NCBI RefSeq assembly: GCF_003113895.1
Contig: NZ_BDUD01000001.1
Coordinates: 1,525,821-1,589,820 of the forward strand
Direction of reading: 5' to 3'
Length of the DNA: 64,000 nucleotides
Origin: Nostoc commune NIES-4072
GTDB taxonomy: Bacteria > Cyanobacteriota > Cyanobacteriia > Cyanobacteriales > Nostocaceae
A program made the translations under genes and the position numbers. Below the pieces are notes generated by a model. The model searched no databases, was not told where the DNA came from, and was given only the letters and a program-made list of their open reading frames with translations. How positions within the stretch are numbered: position 1 is the first letter of the stretch; every line of letters starts with the position of its first letter. This document shows positions 16,281 to 27,489 of this stretch, one piece after another.

Positions 16281-17423
16281 TTAATTACGCTTGATTGTTA
16301 CAGAATTTTGCAGCCAGCCTCGTTGCCAAAAAAACAATAGTAATCCAACTGCGATCGCTAACATCACTGCCCAGCAAAGTGGATAACCCCAATACCAATT
16401 CAATTCAGGCATATTATATGGTGATTTTTCAGTATTGAAATTCATACCATATATTCCAGCCACAAAAGTTAGTGGAATAAAAATTGTTGAAACTATTGTT
16501 AGTACCTTCATGATTTCATTCATTTTATTACTCACCGCCGAAAGGTACACATCCATTAATCCAGATGCTAGTTCTCGGTAAGTTTCCACCATGTCCATCA
16601 CTTGCACCGTATGGTCATAACAATCTCGTAGGTAAATTCGTACTTCTTCACTAATTAAATCGGGATCATCACGAATTAAAGAATTAATTGCATCTCGCTG
16701 GGGCCAGATAGCACGACGCAGTTGCAGTAATTCTCGCCTAATTTGATAAATATTTTGTAGTGTTTGCGGAGTAGGTTTAATTATTACTTCTTCTTCTAAC
16801 TCTTCGATTCGCTCTCCATAAAGCTCCAGTACTGGGAAAAAGCCATCAATAATCGCATCTAACACAGCATAAGCTAAATAATCGGCTCCCTGTTTGCGAA
16901 TGATCCCTTTGTTTTTTTCAATTCGCGATCGCACCGCTTCAAAGCAATCATGTTCTGGTTCTTCTTGTACTGTCAGCAAATAACTTTTTCCTAATATCAA
17001 ACTCACTTGCTCGCTGTGAAAACCACATGTTCTTTCCTTTGGTACTACCATGCGGGCAATGAATAGCAATTGGTCTTCATAATCCTCTGTTTTAGGGCGT
17101 TCCGGTACATTGACTACATCTTCTAAAACTAGAGGATGTAACTCAAAAACCTTACCTAATCGTTGTAATATGTCTTGACTGCCTAAACCTTGTACGTCTA
17201 CCCAAGAAATCGATTCCCTCTCCAGATATGGAATAGATTCTTCTGGAGTTGCTATTTGCTCACGGATGAAATTGGTTTGGTTATAGTCAATCAAGAAAAT
17301 TATCGGTGGTGGAGCATCTGCATCAATAAAAATGGTTCCAGGTACAGTCCCTGGTTGGTGATAAAACTCATCTTCATATGACTTGGTGATGATTTTGGGA
17401 AGGCGACTCAGTTTTCGTGCCAT
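16281..17423 (-). CDS. corA: CorA-type magnesium/cobalt transporter
   Basis: 380 residues. The family signature GMN is at 326-328 in FVAGIYGMNFN, at the end of the first of two C-terminal transmembrane helices; the second is about 345-367. The large N-terminal cytoplasmic domain includes WVDVQGLG and LEDVVNVPERPKTEDYEDQL. CorA proteins form pentameric divalent-cation channels in the inner membrane. No riboswitch was recognised upstream. Confidence 0.95.
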   Translation of the reverse strand: MARKLSRLPKIITKSYEDEFYHQPGTVPGTIFIDADAPPPIIFLIDYNQTNFIREQIATPEESIPYLERESISWVDVQGLGSQDILQRLGKVFELHPLVLEDVVNVPERPKTEDYEDQLLFIARMVVPKERTCGFHSEQVSLILGKSYLLTVQEEPEHDCFEAVRSRIEKNKGIIRKQGADYLAYAVLDAIIDGFFPVLELYGERIEELEEEVIIKPTPQTLQNIYQIRRELLQLRRAIWPQRDAINSLIRDDPDLISEEVRIYLRDCYDHTVQVMDMVETYRELASGLMDVYLSAVSNKMNEIMKVLTIVSTIFIPLTFVAGIYGMNFNTEKSPYNMPELNWYWGYPLCWAVMLAIAVGLLLFFWQRGWLQNSVTIKRN

Positions 17424-17787
17424 GCAATATTACCTAATAGTTATTAGTTATTTGTCATTAGTCATTAGTAAAAATAATTGACTATTGGCTAATAATCTGT
17501 TAAATTTAATTTAACAAAAACTAATACAAATACGGCAATTTTTAGATTAAGTAATTATTTAGGTTGCTAACTTGATTATCAGCATTTTGTTGGTTGTGAG
17601 TTGTAATTAGAACTAATCACTGAAAAAAATTTCATAATTACAGCTATTTTTAGTTCTAAGGGCACAGCAATGCTGTGCCCCTAAGATATGTGTGGTTTAA
17701 GTACATGAAAACTGTTGTAAGTTTATTTGGCTTCAGTGAGTTACCAGCAATAGAGATAACATATTGCTTCTGAATCAGCAATGCTAT
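17424..17787. other. intergenic region between corA and groEL
   Basis: It holds TTAGTCA-type repeats close to corA and a palindrome GGGCACAGC/GCTGTGCCC at about 17658-17685. The remainder is AT-rich with no credible ORF. corA reads away from groEL's end, so its promoter should be in this gap. Confidence 0.6.
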
Positions 17788-17820
17788 AAAAAAACAGTTT
17801 GCCTTAGTTAAGACAAACTG
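17788..17820 (-). terminator. rho-independent terminator of groEL
   Basis: On the minus strand CAGTTTG and CAAACTG form the stem (with CTTA/TAAG inside), followed by a run of seven T. It begins about 30 bp after the groEL stop. Confidence 0.85.
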
Positions 17821-17850
17821 CTGAAAAATATTTATCTAGGTGAGCAGAAG

Positions 17851-19566
<1,716 letters not shown>

Positions 19567-19595
19567 TTATTTCTCTAGCGCTTCCATTAGACAAT

Positions 19596-19622
19596 TTAGC
19601 ACTCACAGCGCCAGAGTGCTAA
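19596..19622. promoter_or_regulatory. CIRCE operator (HrcA binding site)
   Basis: A perfect match to TTAGCACTC, 9-bp spacer (ACAGCGCCA), GAGTGCTAA. It is positioned to overlap the leader of groEL, so HrcA-type heat-shock repression is expected. Confidence 0.95.
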
Positions 19623-19720
19623 TATCCCAAGCGGCTCAAATTACAAATGGAAATAAAAAAATTGATTAATATACAGGTGATGCTCATATTACATACAGGC
19701 AGTAATGCTTGAATTGGGAG

Positions 19721-20803
19721 ATGAATCTATACAACTCCCTTAAGTCTCTCGGTATCGCCGACCCTAGCGGCACCGGCTGGTTGGCGGTAGTATTTACGTT
19801 TCTTTTGGCTTGCCTTGTAACGTGGCGTTTAATTCCGACAGTACGCAAATTCGCCTTGCGGGTAGGTTGGGCTGACCAACCCAATGCCCGGCGGCTCAAC
19901 CGAGAACCTTTGCCCAATGCAGGGGGTTTGGCTATCTACGCGGGTGTGATTGCCGCACTGATATTAGCTAGCCTTTTACGACCTATCGAACTCCAAAACG
20001 TATTAGCTCAGGTTCTCACTATTCTGTTGGGGGGTTCGATATTAGTCCTTGTGGGCTTTATCGACGATCAGTTCGGCTTGCCGCCCTCTGTTCGTTTGTG
20101 GGCGCAAATTCTTACGGCACTGTTACTAGTAGCTAATGGTATCAGCATTCATGTTATGTTCGGTACTCCCATAGACTCGCTCCTGTCTATGTCGTTAACA
20201 GTACTTTGGGTAGTAGGAATTACCAATGCCATTAACTTGATGGATGGTATGGATGGTTTAGCGGGAGGAATTAGCTTTATTACCGCCATGAGTTTGTTGG
20301 GCGTTGCAGCCCAGTTTAACAATCGTGCAGCAGCAATCTTGGTATTAGCAGCCTTGGCAGGTGCTGCACTGGGTTTTTTACGTCACAACTTTCACCCCTC
20401 GCGGATCATTATGGGTGATGCGGGAGCATACTTTTTCGGCTATGTATTAGCAGCAACTAGTATTTTAGGTAGGTTGCAACAAAACACAGTTTATGCACTA
20501 ATTCCCACGGTTTTATTTCTGCTATTGCCAGTACTAGACACCACTCAAGTATTTGTGCGACGGCTATTAGCAGGAAATAACCCTCTCAGTACTCCTGGTA
20601 AAGATCACCTGCACCACCGCTTACTTGCTTGGGGACTATCACAGCGCCATGCTGCGTTCACACTTTGGTCAATTACCTTAGTTTTCAACTTGCTGGCTAT
20701 GAGAATACAAGGCATGAGTTTGGCTGTGATGCTGGCTACCGCCAGTAGCATTATCATTCTTTTAGGCTTTACTATCTGGCAAAGAATACACCAACAGCCT
20801 TAG
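19721..20803 (+). CDS. WecA/MraY-type glycosyl-1-phosphate transferase
   Basis: 360 residues from the ATG at 19721; a TTG four codons upstream is also open. About ten transmembrane helices. Family motifs are GGLAIYAG, the Asp pair in GFIDDQFGLPP, NLMDGMDGLAGG, MGDAGAYFFGY and the histidine motif KDHLHHRLLAWG. Such enzymes transfer a sugar-1-phosphate from a UDP-sugar to undecaprenyl phosphate. The HLHHR form points to the WecA/TagO group rather than MraY, so cell-wall-linked or surface polysaccharide synthesis is likely. Confidence 0.9.
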   Translation: MNLYNSLKSLGIADPSGTGWLAVVFTFLLACLVTWRLIPTVRKFALRVGWADQPNARRLNREPLPNAGGLAIYAGVIAALILASLLRPIELQNVLAQVLTILLGGSILVLVGFIDDQFGLPPSVRLWAQILTALLLVANGISIHVMFGTPIDSLLSMSLTVLWVVGITNAINLMDGMDGLAGGISFITAMSLLGVAAQFNNRAAAILVLAALAGAALGFLRHNFHPSRIIMGDAGAYFFGYVLAATSILGRLQQNTVYALIPTVLFLLLPVLDTTQVFVRRLLAGNNPLSTPGKDHLHHRLLAWGLSQRHAAFTLWSITLVFNLLAMRIQGMSLAVMLATASSIIILLGFTIWQRIHQQP

Positions 20804-20811
20804 TTGCTTGT

Positions 20812-20843
20812 AGGGTGAGCATTGCAATGCTAGCCCTACTATG
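20812..20843. terminator. palindromic repeat after the WecA-type gene
   Basis: GTAGGGTGAGCATTG pairs imperfectly with CAATGCTAGCCCTAC. It resembles the palindrome at 23459 (GTAGGGCTACAGCTAGC) and sits between convergent genes. It may work as a terminator, though no U-run follows. Confidence 0.5.
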
Positions 20844-20865
20844 GTTTATTCTGTCCACAAAAAAT

Positions 20866-21747
20866 TCAAGTTTGAGTTAAATTGTCTTGCAGCCAAACAA
20901 CTAAATCTCCTTCTGTGGAAAAATCTAACAGTGCTTCGGCTAGATTTTCAAGCTGTTCAATAGATAACTGACTGATGCGCTCTGACAATTGCTGACTCAA
21001 ATTACCAAGGCGTCGTCGTAACTGACGCATGACCACTTCTAGAGTCTGTTCTTGCCTCACTTCATCACGGACTTCCTCATAAACTTCATCATGGACTTCC
21101 TCATAAATTCTGGTAGTTTTGATATCAAAATCACCGAGTCCAAACATTTTTATCAACTCCTGACGACTGATACGCGGTAGTTTGTAAACTACAATTGTTT
21201 CTATTAAATCTAGCACTTTTTGTTGAAGTGCTTTATCACTCACTTCCGAACGTGTCTTTGTAATCAAACTTTTGACTAATAGGGGAGTTTGTTTTTTATT
21301 TACAACTACTAATTTGATGATACCGACTCCCAAGGAATGTTCAGTTACTTCTCCAAGCTCGTTTAGATATAGCCTTGTTACAAGTTGGCTTTCAAGTAAG
21401 ACTCGATAAGGTTGTATTTGGGTTGGTTCAAGGCTGCGACGAGGGAATATAACTACTGCTCGCCAATCTGTAGTAGGTGCGTAAAGTCGCAAATACAGAA
21501 ATATTTCTGAAAATAAACGAGCGTAAAATTCGTTATCTTTTTGAAATTGAACCTCCACAAAATAAATCGGCTGACTACTAGTATCAGCAACAGGAAGAAA
21601 GACTCCATCAATGCGAAATGCTGTTTGCTTTAATTCTACTGAAGCGAAATTATATGCATTTGCTTCTGATGCTTGCAGATTAATTAATTCAAAAAAAGCA
21701 CTGGGAAAAGTTTGAAATAAACGATAAAAAATGGAGTCGGTTTTCAT
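20866..21747 (-). CDS. DUF2887 (Rpn-like, PD-(D/E)xK) protein with DUF4351-like tail
   Basis: 293 residues. The N-terminus MKTDSIFYRLFQTFPSAFFEL and the active-site-like RIDGVFLP...YFVEVQFQ match DUF2887, a cyanobacterial group related to Rpn/transposase_31 nucleases (Asp and Glu-x-Gln in place of Glu-x-Lys). A charged repeat YEEVHDEVYEEVRDEVRQE forms a coiled coil, and the C-terminal 55 residues (RQLRRRLGNLSQQLSERISQL) match DUF4351. Multicopy in cyanobacteria, function unproven; possibly recombination-related or a remnant of mobile elements. Confidence 0.85.
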   Translation of the reverse strand: MKTDSIFYRLFQTFPSAFFELINLQASEANAYNFASVELKQTAFRIDGVFLPVADTSSQPIYFVEVQFQKDNEFYARLFSEIFLYLRLYAPTTDWRAVVIFPRRSLEPTQIQPYRVLLESQLVTRLYLNELGEVTEHSLGVGIIKLVVVNKKQTPLLVKSLITKTRSEVSDKALQQKVLDLIETIVVYKLPRISRQELIKMFGLGDFDIKTTRIYEEVHDEVYEEVRDEVRQEQTLEVVMRQLRRRLGNLSQQLSERISQLSIEQLENLAEALLDFSTEGDLVVWLQDNLTQT

Positions 21748-21775
21748 AATTAGTCTGTCATATTTTATTTAATAA

Positions 21776-21817
21776 GTTCGTAGTTGGCGCTTTAGCGCTA
21801 AAGCGTCAACTACGAAC
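21776..21817. terminator. long palindrome downstream of fabG
   Basis: GTTCGTAGTTG, then CGCTTTAGCG, CTAAAGCG, and CAACTACGAAC form an almost perfect 42-bp palindrome. It lies between two minus-strand genes. A shorter relative (GTAGTGAGCGCTGAAGCGC) is at 63970. It may be a terminator or an extragenic palindromic repeat. Confidence 0.6.
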
Positions 21818-21850
21818 AATCGCTACTCCTCAATTATTTAGCTCAACTAT

Positions 21851-22597
21851 TTAGGCCATTACCATGCCGCCATCAACGTTAAAGACTTGTCCGGTGATGT
21901 AGTTGGCGGCAGGATCGGCGGCTAGGAAGCGCACCATCCCAGCGATTTCTTCGGGTTGACCAAAGCGGCCAAGTGGGATGTATTTCAGAATATCTTCGGG
22001 GTTGTTGAGGTCGCTAGTCATATCGGTGGTGATGAATCCAGGGGCGACAGCGTTAACGGTGATGCCGCGAGTCGCTAGTTCTTTAGCAACACTTTTGGTA
22101 AAGCCGATTACACCTGCTTTGGCGGCGCTGTAGTTTGACTGACCTGGGTTGCCCATTTGCCCAGCAACGGAAGTAATGTTGATAATCCGTCCCGATCGCT
22201 GCTTTAGCATGATTTTACTTACAGCACGTGTACATAAGAAAACACCAGTTAGATTAAGGTCTATCACAGCTTGCCAATCTTCTGGCTTCAAACGCAAAAG
22301 CAGTGTGTCACGCGTAATACCTGCATTGTTGACTAAGATATCCACACGGCTGAACTTTTCCATGACGGTATTAACTAGTGCGTCTACTTGATCGCCTTTA
22401 GAAACGTCTGCTTGGATAGCGATCGCTTGACCTCCCGCATCTGTAATTTCTGTAACAACTGCCTCAGCAGCAGCACTGGAACTGGCATAATTGACAACTG
22501 CGATCGCTCCCTGTGTAGCTAATTCAATTGCGATCGCTCGTCCAATCCCTCGTGATGCACCTGTGACAATTGCGACTTTATCTTGTAATAGTGTCAT
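21851..22597 (-). CDS. fabG: 3-oxoacyl-[ACP] reductase FabG
   Basis: 248 residues, typical of FabG. The NADPH-binding TGASRGIG spans residues 12-19, NNAG is 90-93, and the catalytic Ser143, Tyr156 and Lys160 are all present. The C-terminal GGMVMA ends as in other FabG proteins. It reduces 3-oxoacyl-ACP in each round of fatty-acid elongation. The gene is monocistronic. A closely related PHB-type reductase cannot be excluded from sequence alone. Confidence 0.93.
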   Translation of the reverse strand: MTLLQDKVAIVTGASRGIGRAIAIELATQGAIAVVNYASSSAAAEAVVTEITDAGGQAIAIQADVSKGDQVDALVNTVMEKFSRVDILVNNAGITRDTLLLRLKPEDWQAVIDLNLTGVFLCTRAVSKIMLKQRSGRIINITSVAGQMGNPGQSNYSAAKAGVIGFTKSVAKELATRGITVNAVAPGFITTDMTSDLNNPEDILKYIPLGRFGQPEEIAGMVRFLAADPAANYITGQVFNVDGGMVMA

Positions 22598-23081
22598 TTA
22601 ATGTTCCTCAATCTTAGAAATACCGCGCTAATTATCTTATGGTGATTTAGGGAACATCTGAATATTGTCTGGATAATTAAATATCTATAGTTATTTCTCA
22701 CTTAATAGATGAATAACTTGAAGCAATATATTGTTGATTTAATTTATAGCTGTGACGCCCAATAACCCATCGTAGACATCACCCAATTGGATACACTAGA
22801 AAGCGTTGCAGCTACCAGCGTCGTAGACATCACTTTCCTGAATGCCTATGTAGTTAGTTAGTTATTTGCTTGGTTAGGATAAGTTTAAATACATATTTAA
22901 TCCAAATGCACAAACAACAATAATATACGAATTTTATTATAATTATTTAAGATTTTTTGCTGGCAAATCATTCTATATTGACTAATTTAATCCTTTCCCA
23001 ACAAAAACCCATAAACCTATACCGCTTTTATTTTCTAAGAATTACTATTGAAACAAACAATTGAAAATCGGTGTGTATCAC
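22598..23081. other. intergenic region between divergent fabG and thioredoxin genes
   Basis: Two copies of a CGTCGTAGACATCAC/CATCGTAGACATCAC motif (about 22760-22835) belong to the extragenic palindrome family also seen at 27484 and 58115. The remainder is AT-rich with no ORF of note. Both promoters must lie here but none is clear. Confidence 0.55.
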
Positions 23082-23399
23082 ATGGCAACTAAAAAGCAAT
23101 TTAACAGCTTTGAAGAGATGCTGTCTGCTTCTGATGTACCTGTATTAGTAGATTTTTATGCTGACTGGTGTGGCCCATGCCAGATGATGGTGCCAATTTT
23201 AGAGCAAGTCAATGCCCAACTTAAGGATCGCCTGCGGATTGTCAAAATCGACACGGAAAAATATACAGATTTAGCTACTCAGTATAAAATTGCCGCTCTA
23301 CCAACCTTAGTACTATTTAAGCAGGGTCAGCCTGTGGATCGGATAGAGGGAGTGATGCAAGCACCGCAGTTGGTGCAATATCTACAAACAAAGGTTTAA
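23082..23399 (+). CDS. trxA: thioredoxin
   Basis: 105 residues from the ATG at 23082; a TTG seven codons upstream is less likely. The redox-active WCGPC has Cys30 and Cys33, and the cis-proline loop is AALPTLVLF. It reduces disulfides in target proteins in the cytoplasm. Compared with m-type thioredoxins it lacks an N-terminal extension, so the exact isoform is uncertain. Expressed singly, with a palindrome after the stop. Confidence 0.93.
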   Translation: MATKKQFNSFEEMLSASDVPVLVDFYADWCGPCQMMVPILEQVNAQLKDRLRIVKIDTEKYTDLATQYKIAALPTLVLFKQGQPVDRIEGVMQAPQLVQYLQTKV

Positions 23400-23457
23400 G
23401 CTAATACTTAAATTTTGGATTTTAGCTACTAGAGGCGCGGAATATCGCGTCTTTTTT

Positions 23458-23488
23458 AGTAGGGCTACAGCTAGCTGTAGCCCTACGA
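23458..23488. terminator. perfect palindrome downstream of thioredoxin
   Basis: GTAGGGCTACAGC directly adjoins its complement TAGCTGTAGCCCTAC. It lies about 60 bp after the stop and may be a terminator or an extragenic repeat. Confidence 0.6.
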
Positions 23489-23614
23489 ATCAACATGTAA
23501 AACCTTAAGTAAATATTAAGCATATCTACTTATACGTCTAAAGAAAGTAGTTTAGAAATTGAGGCGGCTATATTGTGTAGATATAACAAAATATCTTGAC
23601 AAGTAAAGCAGTAT

Positions 23615-23779
23615 ATGAATAACAAGCAGGAAAGACCTGACAAAGCCTATATTTGGGTAAATATTGATTTTGATAAGGTTAAATATAGAATAGATGCGGT
23701 GACTTGCCAAATTGAGCGGGTTATACAAAAGCACCAACTTTCAAATCAAACCGATAAATCAGGCAAAAGAAATAATTAG
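23615..23779 (+). CDS. small hypothetical protein
   Basis: A 54-codon ORF (MNNKQERPDKAYIWVNIDFD...). It is rich in charged residues, with an amphipathic segment YRIDAVTCQIERVIQKHQ. Not recognised. There is no convincing ribosome site and it lies in a region with other decayed genes, so it may be a fragment rather than a functional gene. Confidence 0.3.
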   Translation: MNNKQERPDKAYIWVNIDFDKVKYRIDAVTCQIERVIQKHQLSNQTDKSGKRNN

Positions 23780-23980
23780 CTTATCTGTAGGGCGATGTCT
23801 ATGATGAGCTACACCTGCACAAGTTATTTTTAGTGTAGTGTAGGCGTATCTCAAGGTAGGCAAAGTTTTGCACAACAGATTTTAGGCAAAGCAACTATAT
23901 TTTTCTCAAACACTAAATAATATTATTTTATAATCTTCCACCGAATTTATACCTATTTATTAGCCATTATTTTATCCTCG

Positions 23981-24007
23981 ACACTCCTGAAAAGGAGTGT
24001 TATTTTT
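23981..24007 (+). terminator. rho-independent terminator
   Basis: ACACTCCT-GAAA-AGGAGTGT followed by TATTTTT. The form is textbook, but the only gene upstream on this strand is the 54-residue ORF ending 200 bp earlier. It may end that transcript or an undetected small RNA. Confidence 0.75.
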
Positions 24008-24109
24008 GTGAGGATATCTGCTTACTAATTATGCTGTGAAAGGATGTGGATAAATGATGGGATGGCTATTTGGAGGTCTTGTTAAACATCTGGTATTGAT
24101 TACAGAAAA

Positions 24110-24627
24110 TTGCAAGAATTCTTAGCAGAACAAAAATGGCAGGAAGCTGATAAAGAAACCTACTCTACTATGCTCAAAATATGTGAGCGTGAAGAAGAAG
24201 GCTGGTTAGATGATGGAGAAATTAAAAGATTTCCTCGTCATGACCTTTATATTAGGACTTACGCACACTCTACGAATTCTCGGCGCTCTTGGCGTCTTGG
24301 CGGTTCGAGAAATTAAGCTTTTTAGCAATTTTTGCGTAAGTCCTATATATTATTAATAAGCTCTGGGTTCAATATAGTGAAGGCAGATTTGGTTTTAGCG
24401 TTCAACAACGTATTTGGCAAGCCAAGAAAGATTGTAAGCGCTTTGCTTATAAAGTTGGATGGCTAGCAAGTCTTGCCAATAATGAATGGGTTAAATATGA
24501 AGAATATACTTTCAGCTTGGACGTACCTAAAGGACACTTTCCATCTATATCTAGGTTAGTGGGTTTAGATTCTACAAACCTTGGTGGGGTTCAGCATCGA
24601 TTAAAGATTTTTTTGTCACGATACTAG
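24110..24627 (+). pseudogene. GUN4-domain protein, interrupted by a MITE
   Basis: Read with the 93-bp MITE (24253-24345) and one copy of its TATAT duplication removed, the frame runs from YRKLQEFLAEQKWQEADKET through EEEGWLDDGEIKRFPRHDLYI|INKLWVQYSEGRFGF to KIFLSRY. That is one full GUN4 domain. GUN4 domains bind porphyrins and stimulate Mg-chelatase, and also occur in signalling fusions. A TAA 18 bp before the TTG at 24110 cuts off any upstream domain, so the gene is probably dead even without the MITE. Confidence 0.88.
24253..24345. mobile_element. 93-bp MITE, copy 2, inside the GUN4 gene
   Basis: Identical to copy 1. The 5-bp duplication TATAT lies at 24248-24252 and 24346-24350. In this frame the MITE encodes RTYAHSTNSRRSWRLGG.. 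and then a stop, truncating the host protein. The same tail appears in the NB-ARC gene. Confidence 0.95.
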
Positions 24628-24680
24628 TGAGACAGGGCAATATTGTTATTACTGTGAACTTTGTTATCCAATCTCTAAAT

Positions 24681-24698
24681 CCCCCAATTTATTGGGGG
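24681..24698. terminator. hairpin between GUN4 relic and porin
   Basis: CCCCCAAT-TT-ATTGGGGG, located between convergent reading frames and 26 bp beyond the porin stop. Probably a bidirectional terminator. Confidence 0.6.
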
Positions 24699-24723
24699 AC
24701 TTTGACTCCCTACTGCCAATCTC

Positions 24724-26625
24724 TTAAAAGGTAAAAGTAGTCCGAAGTACACCTACAGTCGTAGTGTCATTGTTGCTGTTACCTTCTGGGTTAAAGAGAA
24801 TAAACGCACCAGGGGTAATGCTGATATTATCGCTAACTTGAAGGCGGTAATAGGCTTCCAAATGGTAAGGAGTCGCCCGATTCTCGCCTGTGGGGGTAAG
24901 TTGAGCAGAACCACCAGTATCACTACGGAAAAGCGGCTGACCAAAAATAATCCCAGCAGTGTTCCCTGACTTGAATAAATCTCTGAAGTGAACTCCCGCC
25001 ATCCAACTTGTAAAGGTGGTGGAAGCATTCACGCTATTTGAAGCAGCATCAACAAATAGTGCTGCACCGTAGCCAGATAAGGCTATCTTGGGAGACAATC
25101 GCCATGTTAGCGTACCCCCAACAGAGTTGAGTGTGACCGGTGTTCCAGTTCCAGTTGCAACCCCTGCTAAAGCATCGATATCACTACTAACTAATCCAGT
25201 GCCCAAAATATTGATTTCGTGATAACTGTGGGCATAGTTTAAACCAATATCCAGAGCGGCACTTGGCTTGAAGGTTAACTGTGTGGCAATAACACTACTA
25301 CCACTAAATAAACCTGCTCCCAAAGGTGTATTATCAGATTTTTGGGTTAAATTGGCATTTGGATTGCCATATAAAGCTCTTAAATCCAAATTTGGCGAAA
25401 TGTTAAAAATAAATCCTGCCGCCGATGCTAAACCAGTACCCGAAGTTCCACCAGAAATCCGTACCACAGGATTCAAGTTGCCAAAACGAGAAATTGACTC
25501 TTGTCCTTCACCATAAAAAGGCGTAATTGCTGGGAAAGCATCTGATGTTTCTGCCGCAGTTCCCGCAAACAAAGTTAATTTATTAGCGACGGGAAAGATA
25601 TACAACAATTTGTAAATCTGAACACTGTTTGCACCAACACTCGAAAAAGTATTGACATTTAACCCCGGAAATTGTGGCTCAAAACTGGTACGAGCGCTAC
25701 TTGCACTTAAAATCCGCGAAGCTAATCCTAAACTTTGTTGTAAGCTACCCTGTCCATTGTCTCCACCCAAAAAGTTATAGGCTTGCAATCCAGTAATTAA
25801 TAAATCTTTACCAGTAAAGCTAGTGGTGAGATTTAACCGCACTCTATTGACTAAGATGATGTTCGAGTCGCTGTTATTAGGAGCGCCGCCGCTAGCACCA
25901 ACACCAGCAATAATTACCTCTCCATTGAGTTTGGTAGTTGTAGAAAACTGATTTGCTTCTAGTTCTGCTGTGCGAGCTTCTACAGCATCTACTCGACCCC
26001 GCAATGTTGCCAATTCGGCCGCAAATTGTTCTTGTAGTTTCTGTAATGTGGCTAAATCTTCCTTCTTGACCAAATCACCAGTTGCAGTCGCAATCAGTTC
26101 GTTGATTCGGTCTAAACAAGCATTTAAACCAGCAGCAAATTCATAGCGAGTTATCGCCCGATTACCGCGATAAGTTTGATTGGGATAACCTGCGATACAA
26201 CCATAGCGCTCAACTAAAGATTGGAGTGCCTGAAAAGCCCAATCGGTCGGCTGTACATCAGACAATTGGGATACGGATGTTACTTGTGCAAGTTTGTATG
26301 AGGTTGGAGATGAACTTGCAGATTGTGGTGTGATTGCCTGCCACAAGTTAACAGCAGAATTTACTTCTAAATCTTGATTTTTTGGCTCTTGATTGACTGA
26401 GGATAAATTTTTTTGACTCTCATTAGCTATCAACAATTTACTGGAGATATTTTTTGTTAAATTGCTTTGATGAGAATCATTTTTTTGATAGCTGCCATCA
26501 TCTTGATTAACAGCTACGTTTTGATCTGTAATTTCTAAACTAGGAAGGGCTTGCACAGGTGATAACCCGGCAATTAAACATAAAAATCCCATCCCACTAG
26601 CAGAAGCTAGTAGATATTTTGCCAT
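24724..26625 (-). CDS. iron-uptake-type porin (SLH plus OprB)
   Basis: 633 residues from the second ATG at 26625, which has GGGGAG 5 nt upstream. A signal peptide (about 1-28) precedes a low-complexity linker. An SLH domain (about 120-180, DVQPTDWAFQALQSLVERYG) is followed by a coiled coil (TLQKLQEQFAAELATLRGRVDAVEART) and a long OprB-like beta-barrel ending TTVGVLRTTFTF with C-terminal Phe. This is the standard design of cyanobacterial outer-membrane porins, where the SLH domain binds the cell wall. Substrate specificity (iron or small organics) is inferred. Confidence 0.92.
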   Translation of the reverse strand: MAKYLLASASGMGFLCLIAGLSPVQALPSLEITDQNVAVNQDDGSYQKNDSHQSNLTKNISSKLLIANESQKNLSSVNQEPKNQDLEVNSAVNLWQAITPQSASSSPTSYKLAQVTSVSQLSDVQPTDWAFQALQSLVERYGCIAGYPNQTYRGNRAITRYEFAAGLNACLDRINELIATATGDLVKKEDLATLQKLQEQFAAELATLRGRVDAVEARTAELEANQFSTTTKLNGEVIIAGVGASGGAPNNSDSNIILVNRVRLNLTTSFTGKDLLITGLQAYNFLGGDNGQGSLQQSLGLASRILSASSARTSFEPQFPGLNVNTFSSVGANSVQIYKLLYIFPVANKLTLFAGTAAETSDAFPAITPFYGEGQESISRFGNLNPVVRISGGTSGTGLASAAGFIFNISPNLDLRALYGNPNANLTQKSDNTPLGAGLFSGSSVIATQLTFKPSAALDIGLNYAHSYHEINILGTGLVSSDIDALAGVATGTGTPVTLNSVGGTLTWRLSPKIALSGYGAALFVDAASNSVNASTTFTSWMAGVHFRDLFKSGNTAGIIFGQPLFRSDTGGSAQLTPTGENRATPYHLEAYYRLQVSDNISITPGAFILFNPEGNSNNDTTTVGVLRTTFTF

Positions 26626-27489
26626 CATAACTCCCCACACCTAATAAAATACTGCAAAAATTAATTGCGATTTCAAAATGGATTGATAAGTAAATTTAAA
26701 GTAAATTTAGCAAGAGAATCTTGTTAAATTTAAATTTTTTATTTCAGGATTTTTTCTGAATTTACTTATCATGGACATCAACTTATATCGCAAGTATTAA
26801 ATTATAGTAAATACTATTTTTGGAAAGAATTAACAATAAATTATATTGATAGTTTCTATGGTTACTATAGACAATACTCAATGGTTTGTGAACAGTAATT
26901 TCTGTAGGATGCCTAATTCATAAGCCTTCCCAATTTTCTCTGTTCAAAAATAAAAACAGATTGCTATATTTACAAAACAATAATTACATAAGTCTCATTT
27001 TGTGATAGTAGATATAAATAGTGAGCCAAGGATTTCGGCTCAATACCTACCAGAGAATAATTTACTCAAAAAAAATCAAGAGATTGCGATCGCTGATCGA
27101 TTTGGGTGCAGGTAAAATCAGCAAGAAAACAATGGAAATAATTTCTCCTGCGGTTGTAGCCTACTATAGACCTCACAATAGTCTCGTATATCACATTTTA
27201 GAAAAATAAACAATGCCTGACAGTAAGTAATATTTTTAACAAAACATTTGTAACTACCCTTGCAGTTTATTTACCCAACGCCTGCTATTCTTATAGTTAC
27301 TTCGGTCTGTCATAGCAGATAGATTATCCTCAATAATGTTTCATTTATTAGCGCTCATGTACCATCGTGGTAATGTGGGTGCTTTTATTTTATTGCTCAT
27401 GGCAACAATCTGGTTTGATTTTGAGGCGATGTCTGGGTTTGGTAGACTAAGCTGACACTGAAGCTTTAACTTGACCAAAACGGCGATGT
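26626..27489. other. AT-rich intergenic region upstream of the porin gene
   Basis: 864 bp without a convincing gene. A 62-codon GTG ORF at 27021-27209 has no ribosome site and no recognisable motif. A copy of the GCGATGTCTACGACGGGCTA extragenic palindrome lies at about 27484-27512. The porin promoter is expected just upstream of 26640. Confidence 0.55.

Noticed and set aside
27021-27209. 62-codon ORF beginning with GTG
   Set aside because: No ribosome site, basic composition and no recognisable domain; too weak to call.
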